DNA of 64,000 nucleotides, taken from the NCBI RefSeq assembly GCF_900452415.1, contig NZ_UGNX01000001.1:1302001-1366000 (forward strand), written 5' to 3'. The notes below the pieces were generated by a model. The model searched no databases. It was not told where the DNA came from and saw only the letters and a list, made by a program, of their open reading frames with translations. Both the position numbers and the translations under genes were made by a program. Shown piece by piece: positions 17,064-26,022 of this stretch (the stretch's first letter is position 1; each line of letters starts with the position of its first letter). This stretch comes from Legionella cincinnatiensis. Lineage in GTDB: Bacteria > Pseudomonadota > Gammaproteobacteria > Legionellales > Legionellaceae.

Positions 17064-18078
17064 TTCGCAGAAATTACTCCGTTCGATGCGCTTATCTTTG
17101 GCCTATTTGATTATATTCTGGATAACTACTTATTTAGTTATTCCAGAGCCTGGCTGGTGTTATGTAACAGCATTATCCGTTCTATTTGAATACTCTACTG
17201 TAGGTGGAGTGCTTACCAAGAGTTTTTTACGTATAACGGCAACACTATCAGCGGTTATTTACAGTATTATCATTGTTTATTTTTTTGCAAATATTGCAAT
17301 TCTAAATCTTATTGCCTTAATTGGGGGTATATTTATCTATGCATACTTTTTTATGGGCAGTAAATTTCAGTATGGAGGCTTTTTAGGAAATTTAACCCTA
17401 GTGATGATGCTTATTAATTACAACAACCTCGATGTAGTTGTATTGCGACCCTTTAATATCATTATTGGACTTATCATCGCTTTAAGTCTTATGCGGTATT
17501 TCTATCCGCAATATGCGCGCGATCTAGTCCTCAGAACTCTAGCAGATATGCTTCTTCAGCTTATAAATATCTTGAATGATTTTCTGAATAAATCTCAATC
17601 AGTACAAACACTTAAAGATAATTTTCTTGTGCATGAAAATAAGTTTCTTACTGATCTCACGAATTTTAATCGTTTTAATGATGAAGCCCGATTTGAAACT
17701 CGAAAAGCTCCTTCCTTTACCAGTAAGAATACGAGTGCTCTTCTCTATACAAAACGTATTTATCATTTAGTTAGTGTGCTTGTGTTCCATTTAGCAAACG
17801 ATGAGTTACGATCTCATATTATTATCGATGATAATATTACTCAGGTACGCGATTACTTAAACGTTTTGCGAGTAAGGCTTCTTAATGTTGGGCCTCCTGT
17901 ATCACCACAATCAGCATCCTTAGTACTTAATAAAATAAAAAAAGATTCGTTAAAAGAAGAGGATCCAGAGGTATTCCTGGACATTATGTTTGTCGAGCTG
18001 GGCAAGGAATTAGGACAATTAAACCAGATAATCGATGACGTTCTTTTAATTCGCTCGCATAAATATTGTTTAACATAA
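17053..18078 (+). CDS. FUSC-family inner-membrane exporter component
   Basis: About 341 residues. The first ~155 contain six hydrophobic segments with the FUSC/aromatic-acid-exporter pattern (PGWCYVTALSVLFEYSTVGGVLTKSFLRI, a block of conserved membrane residues). The remainder is a soluble helical domain (DLTNFNRFNDEAR, LNKIKKDSLKEEDPE). It is about half the length of AaeB or MdtO, i.e. one membrane unit plus one cytoplasmic unit instead of two. The ATG at 17053 follows TAGGTGG and overlaps the lipoprotein gene; the HlyD-type gene follows nine bases later. Family knowledge suggests export of aromatic or weak organic acids, but the substrate is unknown. Confidence 0.82.
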   Translation: MGFDSQKLLRSMRLSLAYLIIFWITTYLVIPEPGWCYVTALSVLFEYSTVGGVLTKSFLRITATLSAVIYSIIIVYFFANIAILNLIALIGGIFIYAYFFMGSKFQYGGFLGNLTLVMMLINYNNLDVVVLRPFNIIIGLIIALSLMRYFYPQYARDLVLRTLADMLLQLINILNDFLNKSQSVQTLKDNFLVHENKFLTDLTNFNRFNDEARFETRKAPSFTSKNTSALLYTKRIYHLVSVLVFHLANDELRSHIIIDDNITQVRDYLNVLRVRLLNVGPPVSPQSASLVLNKIKKDSLKEEDPEVFLDIMFVELGKELGQLNQIIDDVLLIRSHKYCLT

Positions 18079-18087
18079 GGCTTACTC

Positions 18088-19098
18088 ATGTTATCTAGGA
18101 TTTCATTTAGGATATCTAAAATTAGAAATAATTTTCCAATTAAAACGGTTCTTTGTGTTTTCATCGTGGTGTTAATTTTTTATTTTGTTTATTATTTTCC
18201 TTTCACTAATAATGCTTTTGTGGCTGCTAACATTCGTCCCGTTGCCGCAAATGTATCAGGTTATGTCACTGATATTTATGTAAAAAATGAAGAGTATGTT
18301 AAGGTTGGACAGCCATTATTTACTGTATTTAAAAAACCTTATGAATTAGCCTATCAAAATTATAAGGCTAAGGTTGCTAGCGCAAAAGCACGATTAATTT
18401 CCTTACAAAAACAAGTTGAAATAACGCAACATAGTGTGCAAGCACAACGCGATGTTTATAAGAAAGTTGCATTTGAATACCAACATTATCAATTAGCGCT
18501 TAGAGACAGTGCTGTTCCTAAAGTTACCGTGCATAATTTGCTGCAAGAAAAAAATACAGCTTGGAGTACGCTAAAAGCATTAGAAAAAACGCTCGAAAAA
18601 GACAAACAAGATGTTATTGTTCAACGGATGAATATCAAGTCTTTAATCGCGCATATGCATAATGCTAAAGTAGATTTAGATGAAACAACAGTTTATGCAA
18701 AAAATAATGGTATTGTACAAAACATGTTTGTTGCATTGGGAGCACCTGTTGAAATACGAAAGCCACTATTTTCTTTCATTGATACGGATCATATGTTTAT
18801 TCAGGCTAATTTTAATGAAACTGATTTACGAAATGTTAAAGCAGGCAATAAAGTTACAATTTATCCACGAATTTATTTTTGGAAAAAAACCTATCATGGA
18901 GTCATTATTTCTAAAAATTGGGCTGCGAGTCGTCAAGTAACCGATCCACGAAGTCAAGAGCAAATTGTTACCAATAGTGAAAATAATTGGTTTTTATTAC
19001 CTCAACGTTTTCCAGTTCAAATTCTTATAACTGATTATGATCCGGAAAAATATCCGCTAAGTGTTGGCTCTAGTGCGTATGTTTATATTCATAGCTAA
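18088..19098 (+). CDS. HlyD/EmrA-type membrane fusion protein of the efflux operon
   Basis: Periplasmic adaptor linking the inner-membrane and outer-membrane components. It has one N-terminal membrane anchor (residues ~13-34), the split biotinyl-lipoyl domain (ANIRPVAANVSGYVTDIYV and later TTVYAKNNGIVQNMFVALG), a coiled-coil hairpin between the halves, and a beta-barrel with the HlyD_3-like segment IQANFNETDLRNVKAGNKV. At 336 residues it is typical for EmrA/AaeA-like proteins. It is the last gene of the operon, nine bases behind the FUSC gene. Confidence 0.9.
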   Translation: MLSRISFRISKIRNNFPIKTVLCVFIVVLIFYFVYYFPFTNNAFVAANIRPVAANVSGYVTDIYVKNEEYVKVGQPLFTVFKKPYELAYQNYKAKVASAKARLISLQKQVEITQHSVQAQRDVYKKVAFEYQHYQLALRDSAVPKVTVHNLLQEKNTAWSTLKALEKTLEKDKQDVIVQRMNIKSLIAHMHNAKVDLDETTVYAKNNGIVQNMFVALGAPVEIRKPLFSFIDTDHMFIQANFNETDLRNVKAGNKVTIYPRIYFWKKTYHGVIISKNWAASRQVTDPRSQEQIVTNSENNWFLLPQRFPVQILITDYDPEKYPLSVGSSAYVYIHS

Positions 19099-19177
19099 AG
19101 CGGTCGCGCATAGTGTCATCGTGTCAGTAGGATTTGTAAGCAAGTAAACCTATTTATGAGTTTCTGAGTTTTTCCCT

Positions 19178-19205
19178 TAGTATAAGTTTTAAAATTGTTA
19201 TACTA
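19178..19205. promoter_or_regulatory. Inverted repeat upstream of the pta-ackA pair
   Basis: TAGTATAA and TTATACTA are perfect inverted arms (8 bases) separated by 12 bases, about 45 bases before the start at 19251. The right arm contains TATACT, a good -10-like hexamer, so this may be an operator overlapping a promoter. Speculative. Confidence 0.3.
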
Positions 19206-19250
19206 GGACCTTCAGTGGGGTATATTTTATTGAATTAGGAGCACTTCATC

Positions 19251-20648
19251 ATGGGATACATAGAAAATCGTACGTTCGATGAACTTAAAATAGGAGATTT
19301 TGCCAGCTTAAAACGAACACTCACTCAAAAGGATATCGAGTTATTTGCAATTATGTCTGGTGATGTTAATCCTGCTCATGTGGATGCTGAATATGCGAAA
19401 GATACTCAATTTCATAAAATTATTGCTCAAGGGATGTGGGGCGCATCACTAATCTCCACGGTGTTGGGAACCGAATTGCCAGGACCAGGAACGATTTATG
19501 TGGATCAAACACTTAAATTTACTGCACCGGTAGTCCCGGGAGACACTGTGACGGTTACTGTGACCGTATTGGAGAAAATAGCTGAAAAACATCGTATTAA
19601 TTTGGACTGTAAATGTACCAATCAACAAGGAGAAATAGTCATAACAGGAGTTGCAACTGTAATTGCGCCAACTCAAAAAGTGAAAAGAGAGGGTGTTGAA
19701 TTACCTAAAGTAGTTTTTCAAAAATCTAAGGACTCATGGTATAAGCAACTGATTAAAATGAAAAAAAATTATGAGCCTCTTAAAACAGTAGTGGTGCATC
19801 CAGTTGATGTGCTTTCACTTCGAGGCGCAATTGATGCTGCAGAAGAACATTTAATCATCCCGATACTTATCGGTCCAGTCGAAAAAATCCAAAGTGCGGC
19901 AAAAGAAGCTCATATTAATCTTTCTCCCTATGAAATAGTAGCCACGAAACATAGTCATGAGGCAGCGGAAGTTGCTGTTAAAATGATCAAGGAAGGTAAA
20001 GCAGAAGCGATTATGAAGGGAAAAATTCATACTGATGAGTTGATGAGTCCTATAGTAGATAAAGAAAAGGGCCTGCGTACAGGTCGACGAATGAGCCATG
20101 TTTTTTCTTTAGAAACACCGAACTATTTTAAACCATTGTTTCTTACTGATGCTGCTCTAAACATTCAACCCAATTTACAAACCAAAAAGGATATAGTGCA
20201 AAATGCAATTGATTTATTTTGCAGATTAGGCCTAGGTCAACCTAAGGTAGCAATTTTATCGGCGGTAGAGACTGTAAATGAGAAAATTCCATCCACTTTA
20301 GACGCCACTGCATTATGTAAAATGGCAGAGCGAGGCCAAATTACGGGTGGAATTGTGGATGGACCACTTGCATTTGATAATGCAATTTCCATTGAATCAG
20401 CTCGAGAAAAAGGAATTTATTCTCAGGTTGCAGGGGATGCGGATATTCTGGTTGTACCCGACCTAGAGGCGGGCAATATGCTGTACAAACAAATGACTTT
20501 TTTGTCGGGTATTGAGGCTGCGGGTATTGTAATTGGAGCACGAGTTCCTATTATTTTGACGAGTCGTAGCAGTGATGGGAGTTCTCGTAAAGCGTCTTGT
20601 GCTATGGCCTTAATCTATGCACGAAATCAGGATTACATCCATGAATAA
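19251..20648 (+). CDS. Fused MaoC-like hydratase and phosphate acetyl/butyryltransferase
   Basis: A two-domain protein of 465 residues. Residues 1-~145 are a MaoC/hot-dog domain with the hydratase signature SGDVNPAHVDAEYA (Asp and His of the (R)-specific enoyl-CoA hydratase motif). Residues ~155-465 are a phosphate acetyl/butyryltransferase, with segments such as EAIMKGKIHTDELM, GLGQPKVAILSAVE and ILVVPDLEAGNMLYKQ. It would convert acyl-CoA plus phosphate to acyl-phosphate. Acetate kinase overlaps its 3' end by eight bases (ATGAATAA), so translation is coupled and the pair makes or uses acetyl- or acyl-phosphate. The fusion is known from several proteobacteria; whether the hydratase domain is catalytic is untested here. 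Confidence 0.88.
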   Translation: MGYIENRTFDELKIGDFASLKRTLTQKDIELFAIMSGDVNPAHVDAEYAKDTQFHKIIAQGMWGASLISTVLGTELPGPGTIYVDQTLKFTAPVVPGDTVTVTVTVLEKIAEKHRINLDCKCTNQQGEIVITGVATVIAPTQKVKREGVELPKVVFQKSKDSWYKQLIKMKKNYEPLKTVVVHPVDVLSLRGAIDAAEEHLIIPILIGPVEKIQSAAKEAHINLSPYEIVATKHSHEAAEVAVKMIKEGKAEAIMKGKIHTDELMSPIVDKEKGLRTGRRMSHVFSLETPNYFKPLFLTDAALNIQPNLQTKKDIVQNAIDLFCRLGLGQPKVAILSAVETVNEKIPSTLDATALCKMAERGQITGGIVDGPLAFDNAISIESAREKGIYSQVAGDADILVVPDLEAGNMLYKQMTFLSGIEAAGIVIGARVPIILTSRSSDGSSRKASCAMALIYARNQDYIHE

Positions 20649-21816
20649 ACTGATCTTGGTGATTAATTCAGGCTCCTCAAGCATTAAATTTTCGCTTTTT
20701 ACTTGCGATAATCAGCATTTGGAGTTGTATTATCATGGCCAAATTCAAGATCTTTATGAGTCACCTCAAATTAATATTTTTAATGCAAGCCAAGATCAAG
20801 TATTCAATCAAGAGATGACTTCACAGGGCCATGAAGCCGGCTTAAAGATATTTTTTAACTGGTTAAATGATTTATCTGATTCTATTACGCTTGAAGCAGT
20901 AGGACACCGAGTTGTGCATGGAGGGTCATTTTTTTCCTGTCCTGCGTTGATTACTGATGATGTAATGCAAAAAATTGCAAGTTTAATACCATTGGCTCCT
21001 TTACATCAGCCCCATAATTTGGAGGCGATTAAAATCATTAATCAGTTATACCCAGACTTAGCGCAGATTTCCTGTTTCGATACTACTTTTCATCGGACCC
21101 AAAAGAGATTAGCAACACTTTTTGCACTACCAAGATCATTAAGCGATGAAGGAATCTTACGGTATGGATTTCATGGGGTATCTTATGAATACATAGCCTC
21201 AGTAATCACCGAGTATATGGGTGAAATAGGAAATAAACGTGTCATTATGGCTCATTTAGGTAATGGAGCAAGCATGTGCGCTATGTATCAAAGAAAAAGT
21301 GTCGCTACGTCAATGGGGTTTACGGCATTGGATGGGTTAATGATGGGAACTCGATGTGGCCGTATTGATCCTGGAGTGCTTTTATATTTATTAGAGCAAA
21401 AAAAGTACTCGACGAAACAAGTAACCCATTTGCTCTACAATGAGTCAGGCTTATTAGGTGTATCAGGATTGAGTAATAATGTACGTGAATTATTAAAACA
21501 TCTCGATGATGAACGAGTATTAGAGGCTATTGATTTATTTTGTTATCGTGCAGCTCTGGAAACAGGCTCATTATTAGTGGCTCTTGGTGGTTGTGATGCA
21601 CTCGTATTTACAGCTGGGATTGGCGAGCATGCTCCATTGATACGAAAAAAAATCAGTGCTCATTTAAGCTGGTTAGGAATTAAAATTAATGACGCAGCGA
21701 ACAACAATAATGCACCAATTATTAGTGAAAAAGACAGTACCGTTGTAGTTGGTGTGATACCCACAAATGAAGAGTTGATGATTGCTCAGCATGTAAAATC
21801 TCACTTGAAAATTTAA
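20641..21816 (+). CDS. ackA: Acetate kinase
   Basis: Interconverts acetate plus ATP and acetyl phosphate plus ADP. It carries the ASKHA-fold signatures NSGSSSIKFSLF near the N-terminus, HRVVHGG, FDTTFHRT, GFHGVSYEY and AHLGNGASMCA, and the C-terminal VFTAGIGEHAP. Length is 391 residues from the ATG at 20641, which overlaps the pta stop codon; an upstream ATG at 20617 lies inside the pta coding region and is not needed. It forms a functional pair with the MaoC-Pta fusion. Confidence 0.95.
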   Translation: MNKLILVINSGSSSIKFSLFTCDNQHLELYYHGQIQDLYESPQINIFNASQDQVFNQEMTSQGHEAGLKIFFNWLNDLSDSITLEAVGHRVVHGGSFFSCPALITDDVMQKIASLIPLAPLHQPHNLEAIKIINQLYPDLAQISCFDTTFHRTQKRLATLFALPRSLSDEGILRYGFHGVSYEYIASVITEYMGEIGNKRVIMAHLGNGASMCAMYQRKSVATSMGFTALDGLMMGTRCGRIDPGVLLYLLEQKKYSTKQVTHLLYNESGLLGVSGLSNNVRELLKHLDDERVLEAIDLFCYRAALETGSLLVALGGCDALVFTAGIGEHAPLIRKKISAHLSWLGIKINDAANNNNAPIISEKDSTVVVGVIPTNEELMIAQHVKSHLKI

Positions 21817-21884
21817 AAGAAAACTGCATCTTGTTCATTTTTGTGCTAAATTAGACCGTTGTAATTAATTATTGAGGTATTAGT

Positions 21885-22592
21885 ATGTTTGTTACTCGGT
21901 ATGATTTGTTATTTATCGGTGGTTTCTTCATGTTATTCCAACTGTCAGCACACAGTCATGGTTTAATAGAAAAACCAATGTCGCGAGAATATTTCTGTGG
22001 TAAAACAACCCAGCCACATCATATCGAACCTGGCAATAAACTCCCTTATGAAGAATGTCGCCCTATTTTGACAAAGGAAGATGGGAGCTACAATCATGAT
22101 GTCTACCAATTTATGAGTGTATTAAGTCATACTCGCGGTTATTATCAAAATATTACTTTACCCCAACATGTTTGTGGCTTTGACAGTGAAACATTTAAAG
22201 GAAAAGCTTCCCCTTGGGATGCTGCGATTGATTGGCCAACCAATAAAGGAATTAATAATCCTCAAGAATTTGTGTGGGATGTTTCTTATGGTCCTCACTT
22301 TAGTGACACGGAGCATTTTCGCTATTGGATTACTAAATCTGATTACCAATTTAATAAAAATGAACCCCTCAAATGGAGTGATTTTGAAACAGAACCTTTC
22401 TGTGAGTATGCATGGGATGATAAAAATCCGTCTCAAGATAAGAATACCATTTGGGCAGATAAGGCAAATAATAAATTTCATATGACCTGCAATGTTCCAG
22501 AACGTACAGGCCATCATGTCATATACGCGGAATGGGGAAGAGATCAGAGCACTAATGAACGATTTCACTCGTGTATTGATGTTGCTAATTAA
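21885..22592 (+). CDS. AA10 lytic polysaccharide monooxygenase (chitin/cellulose-active)
   Basis: Secreted copper enzyme that oxidatively cleaves crystalline polysaccharide. After a signal peptide (hydrophobic core at residues ~8-22) the mature chain would begin with the copper-ligating histidine (AHS|HGLIEKP, His25). The second histidine of the brace fits His144 (DTEHFRYWIT, the AA10 pattern), and an aromatic axial residue fits Phe227 (NERFHSC). Cysteines at YFCGK, EECRP, HVCGF and elsewhere suggest disulphides. The 235-residue length is a single catalytic domain without a carbohydrate-binding module. A GAGGT precedes the start. Chitin versus cellulose specificity cannot be decided by eye. 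Confidence 0.88.
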   Translation: MFVTRYDLLFIGGFFMLFQLSAHSHGLIEKPMSREYFCGKTTQPHHIEPGNKLPYEECRPILTKEDGSYNHDVYQFMSVLSHTRGYYQNITLPQHVCGFDSETFKGKASPWDAAIDWPTNKGINNPQEFVWDVSYGPHFSDTEHFRYWITKSDYQFNKNEPLKWSDFETEPFCEYAWDDKNPSQDKNTIWADKANNKFHMTCNVPERTGHHVIYAEWGRDQSTNERFHSCIDVAN

Positions 22593-22723
22593 TTGCTATT
22601 TGTAAATAAAAAAAGTAAATTTTTTTCTTGCACAACTTAAGTATAAAGCATGTCGATGTGTGCTAGGATTTGGCTAGGGGCTGTTGAACAGCTTCTAGTA
22701 TAATCATTTGCAAAGGATGCTTC

Positions 22724-24076
22724 ATGTTAGAAAAAAATTCATTATCTTTAATGCCTGAAATTCTTAATTGCCTGGAGATGGGGTTTGGCCATTTACCTCC
22801 TTATATGCAAGAGGCAGATATAGAATCGATACGGAGTGTTTTACTGACAGTGGCTGAAAAGATGCGTGATAACTTTCCTTATCCGCACCCGTTATATGCT
22901 GGTCAAATGCTTAAGCCGCCACATCCTATCGCGCGTTTAGCGTATACTCTTGCTTTGTGGATAAATCCTAATAATCATGCCATTGATGGGGGGAGAGCCA
23001 GTTCCTCCATGGAAAAGCAAGCTGTTGCTCATATTGCACAGATGTTTGGCTGGGAAACACATATAGGTCATCTCTGTAGTGGTGGAACAATGGCAAATTT
23101 AGAGGCTCTATGGGTTGCCAGTAAACTTAATCCAGGTAAAAAAATTCTCGCTTCATCACAAGCACATTATACACATCAGCGTCTTTGTTCTGTTTTAGGA
23201 ATCCCTTTTGAGGCAGTAGCTGTTAATGATAAAGGACAAATGGACTTAGTAGATTTTGAAAATAAATTGAAAGTCGGGGATGTAGGAACAGTAGTTGTTA
23301 CTTTAGGTACCACTAGCATTGGAGCGCTTGATCCGCTCACTGAAATTTTGCAGCTCAAATCGATTTATTCTTTTCGAATTCATGCTGATTGTGCTTATGG
23401 CGGTTATTTTACTCTATGTAGTAATTTACCAGCTTCTACAACAGAGCATTTTAATCATCTGATCGAGGTAGATTCCTTAGTAGTCGATCCTCATAAACAC
23501 GGATTGCAACCTTATGGATGTGGATGCATTTTATTTAAAGATACCTCAGTAGGGCGGTTTTATAAACATGATTCTCCTTATACTTATTTTAGTTCCTCTG
23601 AACTACATCTTGGAGAGATTAGTTTAGAATGCTCAAGACCTGGTGCTTCTGCTGTGGCATTGTGGGCAACACAACAACTTTTACCTTTAATACGAAATGC
23701 TCAGTTTGCTATGGATTTGGAAAAATCAATACAGGCAGCATTGATGCTGTATCAAAATCTTGTTGATCATCCTAAATTTTTAGTGGCAATGCCTCCTGAG
23801 TTAGATATCGTGGTGTGGGCACCTAAAGCACCAAATGTCAAAGCAATATCAAATCTTAGTCAACAATTTTTTGATTTATCGGCACAATCAGATTTACATT
23901 TCGCATTAATCAAGTTACCAAAATCAATATTAAAATCCCACTGGGCACACCTGGAATGGGATGATGAACATGTCACACTTTTACGCTCTTGCTTGATGAA
24001 ATCGGAACATTTAGATTGGATGGACGAAATTTGGAGCCGAGTAAAGCATGTCATTGCTTTAATGAACGTGTCTTAA
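22724..24076 (+). CDS. PLP-dependent group II amino-acid decarboxylase
   Basis: Fold type I PLP enzyme of the glutamate/aromatic-amino-acid decarboxylase group. The PLP lysine lies in VDPHKHG (Lys258), and the Asp that holds the pyridine nitrogen in HADCAYGG (Asp222). The N-terminal INPNNHAIDGGRASSSMEKQA segment and the GHLCSGGTMANLEALW phosphate-binding block are as expected. At 450 residues it is typical. Likely substrates are glutamate, aspartate or an aromatic amino acid; I cannot choose. An imperfect hairpin (around 22674-22698) precedes the start. Confidence 0.88.
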   Translation: MLEKNSLSLMPEILNCLEMGFGHLPPYMQEADIESIRSVLLTVAEKMRDNFPYPHPLYAGQMLKPPHPIARLAYTLALWINPNNHAIDGGRASSSMEKQAVAHIAQMFGWETHIGHLCSGGTMANLEALWVASKLNPGKKILASSQAHYTHQRLCSVLGIPFEAVAVNDKGQMDLVDFENKLKVGDVGTVVVTLGTTSIGALDPLTEILQLKSIYSFRIHADCAYGGYFTLCSNLPASTTEHFNHLIEVDSLVVDPHKHGLQPYGCGCILFKDTSVGRFYKHDSPYTYFSSSELHLGEISLECSRPGASAVALWATQQLLPLIRNAQFAMDLEKSIQAALMLYQNLVDHPKFLVAMPPELDIVVWAPKAPNVKAISNLSQQFFDLSAQSDLHFALIKLPKSILKSHWAHLEWDDEHVTLLRSCLMKSEHLDWMDEIWSRVKHVIALMNVS

Positions 24077-24170
24077 AGTTTAGAGTATTTATCTGTAGAC
24101 TGTTGTATTTTAATTTTTCTGTATTCTGTTCGATCTAATTTAATATGCTGATTCGATTAAAGGATTAAAA

Positions 24171-25064
24171 ATGAAAATAGCGATTATTGAACCAATAGGT
24201 GTGACTAGCGATGAAATTCATTCTGAACTATTCAATGAGACGGTTACGGAATGTGACAGTCGGAATTGGTCTGATGAGCAATTAATCAATCATATCAAAG
24301 ATGCTCATATTGTTGCGCTTACCAATCGTCCCTTGTCCGCTGCAGTGATTCATGCAGCAACAGAATTGAAATTGATTGCTGTTGCATTTGCAGGAATTGA
24401 TCATATTGATATGGATGTTGTGAATCAGAGACATATTTTAGTGAAAAATGCCGCTGGGTATGCAAATACTGCAGTCGCGGAACTTGTGTTTGGGTTTATG
24501 ATCTCTTTAGCACGCGATATTCCTGGTAATAACCAGAAAGTGAGACAAAAAGCTACGACCAATACAGGCATTGAATTAAAAAATAAAATATTAGGCATTG
24601 TAGGTTTAGGAGCGATTGGGTCAGAAGTCAAAAGACTTGCTGAAGCATTTCAAATGAAAACACTCGCTTATGGTAAAAATTCGCAATTAACCTTAGAAAA
24701 TTTATTTTCACAATCGGATTTTATAACGCTACATATTCCTCTTGTTAAGGAAACCCGAGGTATGGTTGATTTAAAACTTTTATCTAAAATGAAAAAAACT
24801 GCTTATTTAATTAATTGTGCCAGAGGTCCTATTGTAGTAAGTAGTGATCTCAAACACGCCTTAGAACAACAACTAATTGCTGGTGCAGCAATAGATGTAT
24901 TTGATATGGAACCACCACTACCGACTGATTATACTCTTTTTGAGGCTCCTAATCTGATAGCTACCCCACATATAGGTTTTAATACTCAGGAAGCACTTAG
25001 AACAAAAGGGCTATTAACATTAAAAAATATTCAAGAATTTCTCAATATAAATATCAATGACTAA
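24171..25064 (+). CDS. D-isomer-specific 2-hydroxyacid dehydrogenase
   Basis: NAD(P)-dependent dehydrogenase of the D-lactate/glycerate/phosphoglycerate family. The Rossmann signature is GIVGLGAIGSEVKRLAEAF (around residues 140-158). The catalytic arginine lies in NCARGPIV, the glutamate in VFDMEPP and the histidine in ATPHIGF. At 297 residues it is a little shorter than average but complete. Substrate unknown; it could be hydroxypyruvate or glyoxylate reductase-like. Confidence 0.88.
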   Translation: MKIAIIEPIGVTSDEIHSELFNETVTECDSRNWSDEQLINHIKDAHIVALTNRPLSAAVIHAATELKLIAVAFAGIDHIDMDVVNQRHILVKNAAGYANTAVAELVFGFMISLARDIPGNNQKVRQKATTNTGIELKNKILGIVGLGAIGSEVKRLAEAFQMKTLAYGKNSQLTLENLFSQSDFITLHIPLVKETRGMVDLKLLSKMKKTAYLINCARGPIVVSSDLKHALEQQLIAGAAIDVFDMEPPLPTDYTLFEAPNLIATPHIGFNTQEALRTKGLLTLKNIQEFLNININD

Positions 25065-25113
25065 TCATTTTAAAGTGGGTTAATTTGTATTCTCTATGTG
25101 TCTTATAGATGCA

Positions 25114-25145
25114 AGCCTGTGATATTTAAACTTGCTACACAGGCT
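25114..25145. terminator. Possible bidirectional hairpin terminator
   Basis: AGCCTGTG and CACAGGCT form an eight-base stem around a 16-base loop between two convergent genes. There is no strong T-run. Confidence 0.35.
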
Positions 25146-25153
25146 GGGCGTAA

Positions 25154-25930
25154 TTATTTTTCGCCTTGTACTACATAAACAGAAAAAATAAACCAATACT
25201 CCCCGGCAAACTTCTCTTGGCATTCTTGCTCATAAACCCTCACTAAAGACTCATTAATAAGGTTTATTTGTTCCTTAGGGACTTGGCCTTGAAAAAAAGC
25301 AATACCATTTACAAATTTACGAAAAATATCCAAATTCGGTAAACGAATTTGATGCTTTAGCCGTTCAAGTTTGATGTGTTTAAAGGGAAGTGTGTGTATT
25401 TTTTCTTCTAAGTTTTGAAAGTGGCCATACTCTACGGGCGCTTTAAATTCATTGAGGCAAGAAAATTGGTGAGACTCTTTTACTTGATAATAGCTGAGAA
25501 TAAAGGGATCATCGCCAGAAGGGAAAAGGGCGAATACTTTTCCATTTGTCTTTAAGGCTCTATGAATATTGAGAAATGCTTTATCTATGGCGAATGCACA
25601 CCATTGTAAGCACCAAAAGGAGACAACATAGTCAAATTCATTGATAAAGGGCAAGGTTAATGCATCGGCATGTTGCAGTTTAGCATTTGGATAATCAGCT
25701 AACTCTTCTTTTGCTAATGCCAACATATTTTCTGAGGCATCTACGCCTAAAAAATGGTTTTGAGGAAATTTATTCAGAATTTTTCGACTAAATGATCCAT
25801 TGCCACATCCAATATCTAAGACGTAATCCGTTGGTTTTATGTCCAAATATTTTAAATAGTTACTCGCAATGTTTGCTTGAATATAGGAGCCAATTGCATA
25901 ATCATGAGCTGGCCACTCTTGTGTTGGCAT
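25154..25930 (-). CDS. Class I SAM-dependent methyltransferase
   Basis: A 258-residue protein with the SAM-binding motif I VLDIGCGNGSFSRKIL (around residue 38), the post-I acidic residue in FLGVDASENML and motif II-like HADALTLPF. The overall arrangement resembles trans-aconitate 2-methyltransferase and BioC-like small-molecule methyltransferases. The C-terminal region (residues ~170-258) is the usual helical cap. The substrate is unknown. It reads toward the dehydrogenase gene and is not in an obvious operon. Confidence 0.82.
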   Translation of the reverse strand: MPTQEWPAHDYAIGSYIQANIASNYLKYLDIKPTDYVLDIGCGNGSFSRKILNKFPQNHFLGVDASENMLALAKEELADYPNAKLQHADALTLPFINEFDYVVSFWCLQWCAFAIDKAFLNIHRALKTNGKVFALFPSGDDPFILSYYQVKESHQFSCLNEFKAPVEYGHFQNLEEKIHTLPFKHIKLERLKHQIRLPNLDIFRKFVNGIAFFQGQVPKEQINLINESLVRVYEQECQEKFAGEYWFIFSVYVVQGEK

Positions 25931-26022
25931 TTGATATCCTTTTTTGCTGGCTTATAAGCATTAATAAACGATGCACTATCTTTAAAGAAAAAGCAAATTT
26001 CAGCGAGCAGCTTTAAATTCTT

